From contig JAKLIQ010000007.1 of the NCBI GenBank assembly GCA_022709525.1, positions 1 through 49,719 of the forward strand: a stretch of 49,719 bases of DNA, read 5' to 3'. Within the stretch, counting starts at the first letter, position 1. Each line of letters opens with the position of its first letter. This document shows, piece after piece, positions 28,401-29,082 of this stretch. Made by a program: the position numbers and the translations under genes. The notes under the pieces are model-generated. The model saw only the letters and a list, made by a program, of their open reading frames with translations, was not told the DNA's origin and ran no database searches. This stretch comes from Candidatus Omnitrophota bacterium (lineage in GTDB: Bacteria > Omnitrophota > Omnitrophia > Omnitrophales > Aquincolibacteriaceae).

Positions 28401-28568
28401 CTTGCCGCTGCTCTTGGCAAATCACAATTCGATAAATTGATGATGCAGTATGAGATTCAGCCCCGCGGTGCCAATGGCCTTTATTCCGTTAAAGCATGCC
28501 TGTCAGGCGTTATCAAAACCCTCATCGGCGAGCTCGTCACTTACCAATCCATCGCCCAAGCCGCCTAA
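3..28568 (+). CDS. Giant multidomain surface/secreted protein with embedded SecA-like motor (5' partial)
   Basis: The frame is open from base 3 to TAA at 28566-28568, at least 9,521 codons. No start is chosen because the codons before the GTG at 78 already belong to a discoidin-like module (compare 3-140 with 1095-1230), so the gene begins left of the window. Residues in these notes are counted from the codon at 78. Order of regions: carbohydrate-binding-like modules, YD/RHS-like repeats, Ala-rich coiled coil, hydrophobic cluster, beta repeats, dockerin-like loop, more beta repeats, second hydrophobic cluster, helical linkers, SecA-like ATPase, beta-helix, two HExxH sites around an HNHP motif, and a conserved tail. 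Extracellular binding modules at one end and enzymes at the other resemble polymorphic-toxin/RHS proteins or the giant proteins reported from Omnitrophota. A role in attachment, predation or polymer degradation is inference. The stop codon lies inside the terminator-like hairpin. Confidence 0.93.
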   Translation, partial: QSGVTYSGLQTVNFDAQTVQKVRISVGGGYQSNGTWAKDIRVNGLSAVYKAPASLQYQIEILHDGTWKDLGTYTVDSAASSGTFQISGASQLNGITLAGQQQVRITPLTPYATITMDSLTVSSKPLNSAFIRPPETRLISTNFYTGPKFREILDTASTFSYADNQRITDTVSIYFYEDPETHAIVRASEVTSKSWKTAYVDIRDPKASYSYLQTGTVQPPASGSGTYTVDFGTGTSGNWILTGAVVNQAVINTDFANPHQPDLVGVTASPAPGTTGTSSAWCSGGGTVCMVDGSVANNNIWQRSIAAGTMAQIGTIDLGRVREINQISINLHTQGNYTYRDYKIEISTDGSNWTEVPPGGTPDNGVYKGLQVVDFGTQGVRYIRISTTGQNSGSTNYNWGQILEVNAQRVISPADTFSYKIEVEDGGRWIELGTYQIPAGTAPQSFVLSNDAIPDDIALTGLHRVRFTATSPFSSDIRLQTLTAYGQVVPNVTAVPAAPVFYQGALPENDIEAFAGMLLVSRTYYNPDGKTTHHVDYFDGLGALTRRDTYVYREVAGRNPTEDDIVSIVQYGFFQGVATITGVQFTKNWQPGYLAASTANAAEKDAITAAFSGDTIFNAALAAASRAMATAPIMIAQFGYSVGGTRYVSSKEYFIYEGLTLKRSDIYSREAVGGVGALAKVQEKFYHADTALYGEMAVDYINYWENTGDGVRAVTSRAHYRYDTTDAYSGANRLATVDTYGVYQGSDTFLQRKEIYNTSSAYTSAYCTAWQSCYQDVTKYGHIAVLTHTYEAVIDPAAINAAHLVTGNTVNGVTYRSAIYGFSFHQYDEADRHLVADHNYERHYGTGDLSATNLGYTNSRTSITYYRRDGNVQYTNTYYWGHPDTVVTRINYVYHEGVANGNLPPILLYTETRKAGATIAYSIYNTAFEAGITFPSWVYSAQAASCPSVTYGPRVVLEASKEGDALAATAYIYRASDGTLERTVTYQDTLAGDWHKVAESSYSTDGKRLLNVRNFDWYRNVSFETYTETYRYWTEGLSNYQRSSTHTELGNDVFRIGNNVVTTVYSYVLNGKALKHTVTQAGLGRVEQFYYTPGAHLKYSETRWTSAAATDNYGSSIAPYLTRSYYDYETGRLLSTYDWYGNTTEIYSYQSDGTLVQSFGIEGDYAQAWANGSFINTPAAMTSSNIYTIKDYDSYGRVTEARSYSPFAPDTREVFRYDQNSASATFGKLYESKVYRSNGGALVQTKHYDAVTGILYYSEDHINGGRWTTYTYDRYRRLIRTDTMSGGGTTYYNAANGSRMISTSDGTTYHYNNNSTSANYGALVSATSSQQGGDIITTIAYSGSRGHERQVSQVSEARVGYLFPRGRYLSCCSSGGAGQRLFQEGIVGVDSDSYTKISEYTYHYSAGGESGVTLVGHTWAYSFDYMDDDNWTHGSNDMHYRLRSGVEIQKRTSTIVKDVNGRTIYTVEKDKNGVVVSRTYGYQYDQYGNAISYYQYSYDTTADKPEAHRYQVFNTYDSYGNITRSVSYELHGSAPRTLASITTYTYENGVLSRTRTTSFDENGHRDVVTINYYGADGSLTGTSQTAVAGGETANSFAEMNAAMARAARAQAAANALAAAANALAEAQAALEEAQGAIAEAQALVAEALAQMQAALALLEGLGEDYASLADAIELAIQDVTSLTATDWDYNFDTDTWTSSIDSYDLECAFILVDMFADYLNGDTSVIFMGATNEEGGDNNGYAIYRKTGESVTDPVTGNITYAATGFSSYDHFHWADMAQTEDNQGVVLQQKAWDMYAQDDTLTIDYVYEAGELIYTESHFHVDGQWFTEDSDTRTRTYADSDAGRAAFQRDMLAAGHDQAWIDSRLDENAVDDDGNSTYLQAFKNESGGGLAGWLEICIDFSLIATGGLAEIALVIYAWSQGESTIDVLADAFGITDVELMGYVTQAVTSAMQAVGGILVWTGWGTIVGVILLLASIAISTIWTYGTTGDTKATVTAFVIACVGALTSVLAGSPAMQAALAPAQSMNWFGRACYYAAVYGIVFGTINTLAYGTVNYLTQDGDKSWFDCLGEVAAYCYIAAAVSGFFAGLMAGKSGGEGQTAKADAKLDMSQVITSACVRGMAAGLGSLVPNLVMNYGNEDWQDFLSDTLGLGEKEDPNDPNDINVARRAFSAGLSGMISSLTFAAFTPGSVFSFATLASDTLMSALSGLVTASVAREVIPDLIEDGMYADLAKELGNLLGEAANSIVSFLIGRVLELPMSAQQKFDIFNAVRRDDNLKNQSPQDVLDFIRAEILIPRTDANGNIIGFDSNPYGNLRDAKGNSVIGPIISGSECAAKMMDATDPKSMMAIAAAYQSDGKGNYRFDSKAYEQFLAGQKPMDVMSRGQDIDWSNIEAIQTKNIEGLEFIISATLMDGTTWQCDLTPDDIKTLEGIITLNRGNLAKISTEIQLAISSGGLSVSMIRISLGSYEYAGRTYEQAELDITATSVEFSFSYGGGRLGVEAGTMDETMKGLEIMGQVLDGIGRELDMKNEADVLMLGDKLQACAADFAGKFTIAGVMKVGERDIHYKLTISADSVMYEFTAYGKDGAKIDVVGVVGNTKEALHDIRKISELASNFNLNFTEANAGDIIAFLSQLQDWLGKGPEGLYAKQLTITFYRDGVKFGDVTIFAGTKVILLANFNLKGQEGKVVFGGIAMNAEKGIKGVFEVEKIAAKYDLRADAMVDGVVGGGMNAFLTEVWGKMGELGFTQMNFQFFNTDGTLFGTFTMTAIGGFWSDVQAKGSDGFITLNAIQVSNAGQLGAAMQDIQTLKTEALKYDFTDQKGRKAYAGWVLKVCETSLSGKVVLGADGNPVPSISEEVARGGIDIMFFDGGPGKQFLGNFLLQTVIDPVTGKVSYQITVSNAELVGKDGGFAKFGQTFTIDKKDGETGTVTAESFVSSVMSGVESLRAYALTLDLKTPAGRDALLTSFERILTGMQAEGIQFTSLDLLVGPASFQFFDGAGKALGQFTLQLDGGVVRLGVSVDMKGSDGGLVRYSQVFEESVENLKKDDSAFVSGVTKTAQALQKYASTVPLNTRADRESFLTNIQTVAKGDSIAGVLTPGDLPALQFAAGSSLVFEFMASPVVSLGSVLIGVGPEGKIQYQTTIFGKGLTKVDGVPIDATSIQEALTGMESVSKFSEILGKYDLSIVAERSACLKEITAKLNLENENDRATFSALSMAFLGGGIIPVEDMAARIVNKNGITIGTVGFNANGMINVSSAWNPAQCTGPVDMNRDKTVDAADQRTYNDQQVNVYQNQVTIMNASSLSQSEVNQLTAQYTQFAYVDPETQKTVAMLTFATAGNVSLGGGFLITDADGEIVGVADSTFTSVAATELKNYQVNDAHGISTESVKAFTYVGADGKTFYTIAITARGKLAMAGQWGQGVTRSSAAISDPSSFTVLTAFNYASMTGWQRLSGVGAGQPSLYGQIDLKTGSFVEYQLIDPATGGLRTFAFAPKVEGQPVDYQLYETTGGTRTAVAGIEVNANFKAEANATLGAQTSIVLTQQLGAAVGMTAAAAYSAQFNLKVSLLDSNGAFIGATILIDAKGNAVWYRTIDMKENAYIGAGVNAGYVSINGVQTTGNPQAFLGETANPIPVKDAQGNALTPIEGTRLQYSEPSITNANLLTPADQQLATSMLTSMGVLHNQYELMIGDKIVQSQFNAAGQLIYFANPEVSGQWLMNTGVLEGEADSFVAFSVKGVTSDNQPLTADAQKVFAAKDPNVTQYQTATYALQDATGKSIPNDSVLGMQIATVMGLKSQTIFMDAAGNALWMMNGTDLSALSKSGAVLIGVGDNKGLVFGNTDGVWITADTRSPTGYDFGVEGKTTATLNGGTEVTIRRNYQVENAKNYSSEQLRSFDKLMSDNNLTQYVWINAQGGIGGRAMWNGVLLDYEMGLDANAWYFFNQTSGQFELYDAKRVGFDRVIEMVNVGTLNDPEYVAANVNTGYLDGKVVDPDSLTASALSALNAFNGNRLGQATFEVSAALGTMYSIPEGTQATAQVSLSGSVSMWSCEFNGFTHVFAKGSISFELMATQNAHISWTEYVLDSKTGKLDMIEVRLDDGTIVQAAENSGTLEGLTDYTHVATYTYAGQNHTILYENTALVGSFTGASLEMMLTGPIPAGSSFIDVWNKDIQYLNAGTMIYTSGRTNEALIGVNIATGKAEAVWNRDTGKAMTLSADPSRVSAIAKFYQGTGAYNDELMPLPVDVSIDLSRADSVAWDSTGLTIFFDGALEIGVFTQDLTGFSVNFNSIISSLSFYAGADGATIRASGGARLVYDSTGKVIGAFDVRDSKNVVSFKWDTVGNNVIDFDSKTEGAQKTLTLQSGTEITLREASHVLVSAGTDPAQTIRIFLDAQSMVLGMTIGDLSNPASILFFRGTQGEVVQRTSNFELTATGKNGESLGTFNLQESALAAGSRLIREQSGSAKTLSGSTISVKLSVVERATPAGETQTLYYLYDSTGDLLATGIQAKNGMIFFQGVDLVETQFVPVAELYVMLDPEEVNLTQVPVKANQAEIDFAREGVWEGDKSYSVQFRSLALEVSGDLGTVSADASVQKSIMDTVKVLYGSTTVQLLDSFGNSFMQGHLVTFQENGVETVAFLNIDKAQAGFVWTTCEVTKNGTTRQELAQMQIKTREDRTHYAATSTEQTGYVHFMKEFIDHAAQGESKVQKAYQQLGFTWTAETFTQAAAAAEANPGDMSLAVLFDAVPTGILDPDNLISGAQEKAIVNYLNLPDSTGLPRFRQNLYYIPTGPDSKTYVQVSFSYEKGSGGQISGIFFSASPTGTEGKPNNAFIFAERSAAVQGDLYYDAFTRGFYVGTYWGEVIRLQEGLIDFSKTQAAVMELQGGIDYGEAISARSVFESETATEGRYSEKFHSDIYRGQISGSITDFDVLTNLTLNNQGQPTINAQELSNQTGMNALIDLFGVNDGNGHGINVANLASITCSFDTNSGHWYGLVEAGLIEGTAPYQYRLNDGTYATREVDLKPFFAKGVLDSSAQVQISYSPTVAKGQGGYQLQLQQSLVGYQAVLLQNPGALELMSGVMDKVMGPEFKIVDPETFSQAVFATAASLATPNSRGIYPSSEDFNQLLGSMAVFANRNWESVKLTPSPVSGWSHAGMLDMNGNFVVAKDAGYSISYLDPDFGFAQAIQLDMLVGAFLESVQGITFGFNFTLDAVERGGALFFEPSYRLDISSQNPNSVEFAENFTQNIVGTLAGSDVAVKSFTKEGLERTIGVDGVAAIKSISITFSPVNDQALAQSLTFNVSFKLSSLSGLSKLDNLYRSIYGCTSPSITTLKGGSATLAQAVDLAGATVSFAVFSGLNGMNIQSAKLSGEINKGYQIKFLDSPDSQAFTQGLVHIDLALLPDGKRGIDEWIAMPLAARFMVTNPIYQLTRFTAWVGEGVRGFLGFESSNILSDAVDLANSWTGAGRNHGLDFSLKSIVAFDTYGTPAGIVYETSSGSWFNLWDKDFVTASFTRDAMNYLQVVSMGADGELLYNSIGTISNDYILNLAGDWREGPLGYFYGTNEISLTAHLDCRNGFNVLAYHDYASEGYQQTLENLKSFGQKVVVSVQKWTSDRMQEGYLGAIAISGAALATGAALALGGIALGAGELVLWGATIAVSKAAAFGIVALGAWSAVSMLGGVYTADEYATLVGQGIDPWQAAIKISQDNKWLGVTENVLFNLALIAFTWNIGSGLMQLGQNQVALRASTARFANWLSQTKLAQGLSKIPFFQKLSERTGVHVLVRTNAEAAMLARYAVWQGSQIAVGSTITLRGASALAVHLLKGFSLVGFTGEAIHLMIELPLMLNTAASILMAGSSATIESVMLGMPAGGLWNDIKREVALMFVSMGSGTGLGNMLQGFLQPETWAFVAVFSFLGAVPTYMGNTLGIWLGGFGSWLGSVVGVTSIGGLRAGAFSAVFSGLKKIWDTFLQGVWEEGIKEPILGNLLLGWLPESAREFFVELFDIADGRASGFHRAALNRLQGNVLAATTAAPQALSALTKLGSQEALAIQRELELALQTQDFDAIQRHVKEALTLIGTQETGVARFDQAIRDLRAMQASGESFGLGILDILTQSDAQRATNPLVKTFGIEFLTAVYEYHENNPFVDLSGNMAQDVASLAVVTALSLKLHGFSGKFTIGTESFGIDQMLGRLSGENANIKAAIKELELRISKIADPAQRNSAINAFVANLATAGSVLTYTDPATGQSVISGQVLANAIWGALGGQISVDFLTLLGVDQNFIAAFSKLSQAVQETFLRALSERSASADAAALSSLMLGAQMSVDSGDIEKTVALARDLGASRSAQRALRDFMKSNTRAALEAAGAILTFNGGFDIGSFHNFSQLILIAAQIYQGGETMVAALRGLGLQDAAIEILVQNPHLAREAGLTMLEHTARGEMPSSGEIAQSLRAAVLARADQAQFKAIVKTMSGRLAETVLKRVTPMSEALFEEFRTDFARLLANTSITADGALVCALIAAEGVIAFSLDAGLYVSSGLLTQKQADALTDQSTAGRSSAPAREAREALYTAASRYILYSTRKDGIASQSTRVRLTQLFTNLKLDKAALANDPVKGGQQFTLLVGVLMSLEGQLQALHDQQARLMEQGASQAVLADSMAAVLALEQSIDAVNGALEFYGYRKAQTEDVSEKAAVKTAEQKSELSPAKAVRKSETLEESIKRQQDPAAVAREVRKQDREDAREAGKMRAEHLDKFGVKDLIVNALKAAGYSVLYWLVDRFAGVSYDLKRIDQGVDKGNSKAKENRGIILKALENSGKADLITKEIANRRGLYGERAEAISLDGLTLSEIYQTEVGGKLIGGEETINRNHINLVQQLRNREIGMLLYEDEVSHTQELVAGHAKDYLMRDIRGQLEKAKAEIEASKETDPAKQEELLEELFVLEALLKDTSARTVGDFLKILNRFQGLKKEDGTDLFTEGEKEAHLNAWAVLLEKTGIAKALIAEGDSIIAKNLGRKETLRQLMGLYSFSVALAQGWAGLHSSQVMAAWIMAQGWNIAELATGEGKSAVGALAAFVNSYTKKGSFIVTTTDMLAKRDAEGIASRVSRLTGRTVGLIQDRMDNAAKTQNYAKDVTFVSVKNLMFDVSHDVLTAKTDGEKVIRRDVNGWFKDVSVIVDEADSVLIDQSMTSFIRASRAGEITGVQREIRLAFAKMLDQEEGGFGKLRVGERVYRIENGKRVYDDVAERYNQEAMSQLDAIWSPSGAYAVATAKGEQTALGILRELQRNGTLSKEAYELLVTKNKAGETVLTQAGKDYLSDAIQAEYLYREGEKYFIRSGEIILVDKDTGVTQDGQRLNRLHQAIEAKEYHLHNPNVTTIHERSVEIKIQGENQTSSSLSARNGIRRFGRVSGMTGTAAQGKAPKQFKELYGLTVREVPTHNIRLRHDHEVEIAQTDAESLARLKAIVIHHLLIGQPILINTLDVNMNNQIADFLEEVKKELGEKAQGIPIRRFNAAIQAEGEGVIELAGQGGIVVATNIAGRGTDIKISEELQEKGGLVQISIGMNDTVRADTQTKGRAGRQGAVGETYTLLSLERDRGFLERGLLNIPGRSWRGRLARLFKQQTREQKLYNQAIQAGVSTKETLKAFEVAQRNIENYNAKTLLSSARASDMLFAFQLMAKPVFDRLEQLFRERVQRAYTDNIPSIISEKLTKEVGFESFVDPSKPSEDWDLGGLAAAVEREFGVRLSFGDLQGADAGLFRDYVELALAHHFAHRALEARLTQIHGEFFTAAEKLRGSTSSMKAYSEALAKAHAERMTKAEKAFSEGMITADELAKTVQDEVSALKQHRESEAHALELENEARQKLEKEKRKKIQSRLDAAIEGMQSPAAPALGELSRARKRELGKLRVVEDIQLVAAPIPQVQVVQPYQVARVDVSVPSAATARAQTIESQIQAMRDSGERLGLVKSGESYQLIALAADGKSHTVHELGIKEPSREYRTLLSILSRNYDLMGVRVTPKGAILAGHIEGEAFLDAEAGSIVMDAKIKGELHIAQGAVVATASLGGGQVGPHSVVKNVDVKGKIQAGEGSRVEFVKAGQVIVGNESVLLYGKRENKRIEVGDRQYRGQDVDGVWKARGNENLARMILEGRISTEMRPSFWMSLKMWFLRILYAPEIRKSDPLPVKRFKRWLNELGKALYPLILSDLVMRNKLQDEIRWDLRDLHDYRRERLARALLAQRGIHSDDKQKILEAALTTFQFDSLEFRILAKRLGHRAFELWLKEAYGVDLTVQSVHEANQALRERPELAREYGKEGGQRYDILAGLYRRFLMDKKTSDDFSKKAAEESSFFKGRPVRGAWGDAPVMVQSLAEKLAMLELNITREDLAGADIRTQYEALVKKYNETLALELQRMASWDYLHYERQNLAVQEVRTRLDGWLKAGDYAAAAEFLVSQWEGMSPSANRPNTKDRVALVRTVRELLKRGDLKVHAERMSRFANIPEARELIVRYRQMGYDEATAKIMANREWLKQMGHPDYWNVVLEVTERGSRALSGFWAINDAKLEDWYWASGAEAFVSAGSWDPAKREDPGMLLAKTGFAVIGDKWMNESDIHEKLHLNFPMPTGVDMKTNDIEEIINLLTQMESGLREEGLDGMHYTREKILGKLRSYAARGQFEGDPELAEAVLDAALYLRSVLPMPAVMKILKNSRSPRNLLMWHLLPPEEIKRLAAGTLPEFPEDAAQLLAGEDREIQLSTGKEGRAQVDLAVIQKQVQEALNEDRIDVLMARLLAGGAISVWTAYYLFRDHYEDSVVQQILALFVTGDKAYENLTSLAAAVLKVYPGDPNGAISEPILRGIFEAIAKNADETQIQLLDRILRSDATEEEGGLKRTVAARVWDAMLFQSVNNPALKEFLKANYVTQVDTLTSLLGDIQSGKIPNQEAIRALQSLPTADALFDQAHMPFELGLSLPADDHAKMQPSDQVYAVTGARRTGYSSTSIVYNLLFMLHNHPMHGAWAQVLPSGEFAQYDGLLQFTEKTADDKFKRTGYGYIETPFGILRYSVVSTAEGEMAPSGSSVTFDGKMHTIEASILQEHNQDRQGVPSKLEELAYGLAAQSKDFTMVLDDKLPIKFEFRSWQSLAQRKDISAFVINGNGQSMVQPMTEEQSQKILTELAKQTPEGRAELRLAATPAQVAPRAELKEAAITPVALPAKGVTEGAKDREALLNTAFENGKVTVQQIVPNYQFPKEMPEYRWASEEDLRLRMKGNVAYFDEGKNEIVINYEKVKDLPEAEMLQNLEIAMVHELIHAAGGSEVEAYTAQVEAMKKLAPERFASQIDLIEALLALAQGNVSDITIPEREKLQILANEILIAKGDRAQIFEEILNRLQSQVYAIGNTPLNAMAGFIPLTDAEQVGGLIERKFKYEATSREHNIFTVTTQDMENIPGLAAQVMRLKELGYAVFEFDEAAIREIFGASVDPYMAVARLAELAAALGKSQFDKLMMQYEIQPRGANGLYSVKACLSGVIKTLIGELVTYQSIAQAA
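1540..4760 (+). other. Giant 1: YD/RHS-like repeat region
   Basis: The region is tyrosine-, aspartate-, glycine- and threonine-rich, with recurring strand-turn motifs such as YYNPDGKTTHHVDYFDG, YDSYGRVTEARSY, TYTYDRYRRLIRTDT and YQYDQYGNAISYY. This is the usual look of degenerate YD repeats, which in RHS and teneurin proteins build a hollow beta cage. Repeats here are irregular in spacing (roughly 20-60 residues) and no canonical RHS core ending (DPxGxxD/YDPxLGR type) was seen, so call it YD-like, not a full RHS core. Confidence 0.6.
4780..5045 (+). other. Giant 1: alanine-rich coiled-coil segment
   Basis: About 85 residues (roughly 1568-1655) made almost entirely of A, E, Q, L and M, with repeats of the type AxAAANALAEAQAALEEAQ. 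No proline occurs in the stretch. This predicts a long helix or coiled-coil rod between the YD-like region and the following segment. It is a structural spacer as far as can be seen. Confidence 0.7.
5680..6690 (+). other. Giant 1: first hydrophobic cluster, several possible membrane segments
   Basis: Residues about 1868-2072 contain several 18-25-residue hydrophobic stretches (for example around WLEICIDFSLIATGGLAEIA, ILVWTGWGTIVGVILLLA and YIAAAVSGFFAGLMAG). A weaker group follows at about 2142-2202. Hydrophobic helical segments after a YD-like core are common in RHS and contact-dependent toxins, where they are thought to help delivery across a membrane. Stable anchoring or toxin-translocation use cannot be told apart from sequence. 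Confidence 0.6.
7180..9780 (+). other. Giant 1: degenerate beta-rich repeats, block 1
   Basis: At least four repeats of about 150-170 residues share a short beta hairpin: FYRDGVKFGDV, FFNTDGTLFGTF, FFDGGPGKQFLGNF and FFDGAGKALGQF. Each follows a helical stretch of the type VEKIAAKYDLRADA or VESLRAYALTLDLKTPAGRD. No catalytic motif was recognised. The family is unknown to me; the block looks like a stalk built of alpha/beta modules. Confidence 0.55.
9804..9860 (+). other. Giant 1: single dockerin/EF-hand-like calcium loop
   Basis: The residues DMNRDKTVDAADQRTYND (D3245 onward) match the spacing of a type I dockerin half: D-x-N-x-D-x-x-V-D-x-x-D. Asp at loop positions 1, 5, 9 and 12 and Asn at 3 could bind Ca2+. 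A functional dockerin normally has two such loops; only one is visible, so it may instead be a structural calcium site. It marks the boundary between the two beta-rich blocks. Confidence 0.55.
9870..16830 (+). other. Giant 1: degenerate beta-rich repeats, block 2
   Basis: About 2,300 residues of beta-rich sequence with recurring hairpins of the form DAxGNAxW (ILIDAKGNAVWYR, IFMDAAGNALWMM, QFNAAGQLIYFA, FLDAQSMVLGM). Spacing is irregular, roughly 90-130 residues. Threonine, alanine, glycine and asparagine dominate and cysteine is rare, as expected for an exported fibre. No enzyme motif was found. Role inferred: extended stalk. Confidence 0.5.
16845..17900 (+). other. Giant 1: second hydrophobic cluster, several possible membrane helices
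   Basis: Residues about 5590-5658 form a Gly/Ala-rich hydrophobic stretch long enough for two or three membrane passes (around AIAISGAALATGAALALGG and AFGIVALGAWSAVSML). Residues about 5772-5942 add several more, including FVAVFSFLGAVPTYMG and WLGGFGSWLGSVVG. The cluster separates the presumed exterior stalk from the helical and SecA-like part. If it is a true membrane domain, the SecA-like motor would sit on the other side of that membrane from the stalk, which would fit a cytoplasmic location. Confidence 0.55.
18050..20980 (+). other. Giant 1: helical linker region before the SecA-like motor
   Basis: The segment is Ala/Leu/Glu/Lys/Arg-rich and looks mostly alpha-helical, with a very charged patch near 20040-20230 (KKAAVKTAEQ, KQDREDAREAGK) and another near 20700-20800. 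No catalytic motif is visible. It could serve as a flexible bridge and as the N-terminal helical lead-in to the motor. Confidence 0.45.
20985..23330 (+). other. Giant 1: complete SecA-like DEAD motor domain
   Basis: All SecA landmarks appear in order. Walker A is AELATGEGKSAV (K7028; SecA normally has GEGKT). VTTTDMLAKRDAE matches the SecA VNDYLAKRDAE block. Walker B is VIVDEADS (D7138). The PPXD-like part ends in GEIILVDKDTG and LHQAIEAKE. Next come GMTGTA (G7372), ATNIAGRGTDIKI (A7496) and TKGRAGRQGAVGE (G7537). After these, KAFEVAQRNIENYN resembles the helical scaffold and SEDWDLGGL (about 23138-23160) resembles the helical wing. The C-terminal SecA zinc-binding motif is absent. SecA drives ATP-dependent protein export through SecYEG. 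Here the motor is internal to a giant polypeptide and its substitutions set it apart from housekeeping SecA, so a dedicated or self-exporting translocase role is inference. Confidence 0.88.
23980..24300 (+). other. Giant 1: bactofilin/hexapeptide-like beta-helix
   Basis: Residues about 7969-8071 alternate short strands with G, A and S turns (GAILAGHIEGEAFLDAEAG, IKGELHIAQGAVVATASL, VKGKIQAGEGSRVEF), the pattern of a right- or left-handed beta-helix such as bactofilin or polymer-forming cytoskeletal proteins. Bactofilins form cytoplasmic filaments at the cell envelope. It follows directly after the SecA-like part. The match is by pattern only. Confidence 0.45.
25590..26010 (+). other. Giant 1: HEKLH zincin-like site
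   Basis: The residues DIHEKLHLNF contain H8568-E-K-L-H8572, which fits the HExxH signature of zinc metallopeptidases. Upstream lies a W/Y-rich segment (FWAINDAKLEDWYWASGAEA) that could be the strand part of the fold. The third zinc ligand is not certain; several Glu residues follow (for example in DIEEIINLL). HExxH can occur by chance in 9,000 residues, so it is moderate evidence only. Confidence 0.35.
26860..27290 (+). other. Giant 1: HNHP motif region, weakly JAB/RadC-like
   Basis: The segment has LHNHPMHG (H8962, H8964) followed by LPSGEFAQYD. JAMM/JAB metalloenzymes carry HxHP followed by PSxxD, so the elements are in the right order, but the gap is longer than usual and the Asp is offset. 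Similar HxHP-PS patterns occur in C-terminal domains of RHS-type proteins. A JAB-fold peptidase is one possibility; an unrelated fold is another. Confidence 0.3.
27600..28010 (+). other. Giant 1: HELIH metallopeptidase-like domain
   Basis: The residues AMVHELIHAAGGSEVEAY contain H9257-E-L-I-H9261. Glu at 9267 or 9269 follows within a helix and could be the third ligand in a gluzincin-type arrangement. The preceding strand ENEIVINYEKV and helix fit the usual layout of a minimal zincin. If active it would be a zinc protease at the C-terminal end, the place where polymorphic toxins carry their effector and where self-cleavage would release a product. Confidence 0.5.
28413..28568 (+). other. Giant 1: conserved C-terminal tail (T0)
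   Basis: The last 51 residues (LGKSQFDKLMMQYEIQ..., ending in YQSIAQAA) recur in damaged form four times in the next 5.6 kb, always after an accessory module: near 29553, 30619, 32242 and 33999. Nucleotide identity runs up to 24-26 bases without a mismatch. That level of copying suggests this 3' end is a site of recurrent recombination, and the tail may also have a function such as a sorting or folding signal. Confidence 0.75.
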
Positions 28569-28600
28569 CCATTTCAACTAGCGCAGTTAAAATCGGTTAG
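28565..28600 (+). terminator. Hairpin over the giant 1 stop codon, terminator-like
   Basis: CTAACC pairs with GGTTAG, then ATTTCAACT with AGTTAAAAT (one mismatch) around the loop AGCGC, with one bulged C on the 3' side. The TAA stop lies in the outer stem. There is no T-run here, but the sister copy at 32476-32509 ends in TTTTT, which supports a terminator role. Confidence 0.6.
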
Positions 28601-28640
28601 CGATCAGCTTCCAATCTTCCCTCCACCCTGCAGCATAACG

Positions 28641-28663
28641 CTGTACACACCCGGTGTGTACAG
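28641..28663. repeat. Palindromic hairpin
   Basis: CTGTACACAC and GTGTGTACAG form a perfect 10-bp stem around the loop CCG. No T-run follows. It sits between the giant 1 terminator and a second palindrome. It could be an operator, terminator or REP-like element. Confidence 0.55.
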
Positions 28664-28675
28664 GGATGATCTACA

Positions 28676-28706
28676 ACCATTTCACACCCGGGTGTGTGAA
28701 ATGGGT
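28676..28706. repeat. Shared hairpin family ACCATTTCACAC, copy 1
   Basis: ACC-ATTTCACAC pairs with GTGTGAAAT-GGT around a CCGGGT apex, with one unpaired G in the 3' arm. Three close relatives sit at 29810, 30717 and 34207. It lies just upstream of the module A promoter and is followed by GTGTAATGC, which also recurs in altered form after the copy at 34207 and alone near 30892. Confidence 0.7.
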
Positions 28707-28731
28707 GTAATGCTCCTTATTAGTTTTCCTG

Positions 28732-28790
28732 TTGTATTATGGGTGACAATCGTATATATTATGAGTGACAAAAGAGTATCACAAGGAGGT
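28732..28790 (+). promoter_or_regulatory. Module A promoter with paired operator repeats and RBS
   Basis: TTGTAT (28732-28737) and TATATT (28755-28760) are 17 bp apart. Two copies of TATTATGRGTGACAA at 28735-28749 and 28757-28771 are 22 bp apart, two helical turns, and overlap the promoter. That is the classic layout for autorepression by the antitoxin. AAGGAGGT at 28783-28790 precedes the ATG at 28795. Confidence 0.65.
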
Positions 28791-28794
28791 GGCT

Positions 28795-29082
28795 ATGCGT
28801 TTTGTTTCGGTGAGAGATTTGAGGGGGAGGCCGGCTCAGATCTGGAAGCAATTGGCCCGTTTTAAGGATATGGTTCTGACGCTAAACGGAAAGCCGATCG
28901 CGATCATTTCCAGTACGTCAGAAGATCAGCTGGAAGAGAATCTTGCCGAGGTCCGGAAGGCAAGAGCGATGGTTGCGCTGGACGCGATCCGCCGGGAATC
29001 CGCCCGCCGCGGTCTTGACAAAATGACCATGGAAGAGATCGATGCGCTGGTCCAAGAAACCCGTAAGGCTCGCGCCAAATGA
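28795..29082 (+). CDS. Type II antitoxin, Phd/YefM-like (module A)
   Basis: A 95-residue protein opening MRFVSVRDLRGRPAQIWKQL and continuing with VLTLNGKPIAIISS, the N-terminal DNA-binding pattern of Phd/YefM antitoxins; the C-terminal half is charged and helical and should bind and block the toxin. The start at 28795 is chosen because AAGGAGGT lies 4 bases upstream; an in-frame ATG at 28765 has no such site and falls within the operator repeats. The stop overlaps the start of the PIN gene (ATGA), so the two are translationally coupled. Autoregulation is inferred from the 15-bp repeats over the promoter. Family call by pattern is good; DNA target not proven. Confidence 0.8.
   Translation: MRFVSVRDLRGRPAQIWKQLARFKDMVLTLNGKPIAIISSTSEDQLEENLAEVRKARAMVALDAIRRESARRGLDKMTMEEIDALVQETRKARAK

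Noticed and set aside
28565-28600. Integron attC site
   Set aside because: GCCTAAC fits the 5' RYYYAAC box and the hairpin has a bulge, but no matching GTTRRRY box follows, sister copies lack even the 5' box, and no integrase is in the window. Worth a covariance-model scan only.
28656-28865. Open frame reading through two palindromes into the module A antitoxin gene
   Set aside because: It overlaps the promoter, operator and real antitoxin in another frame and has no RBS.
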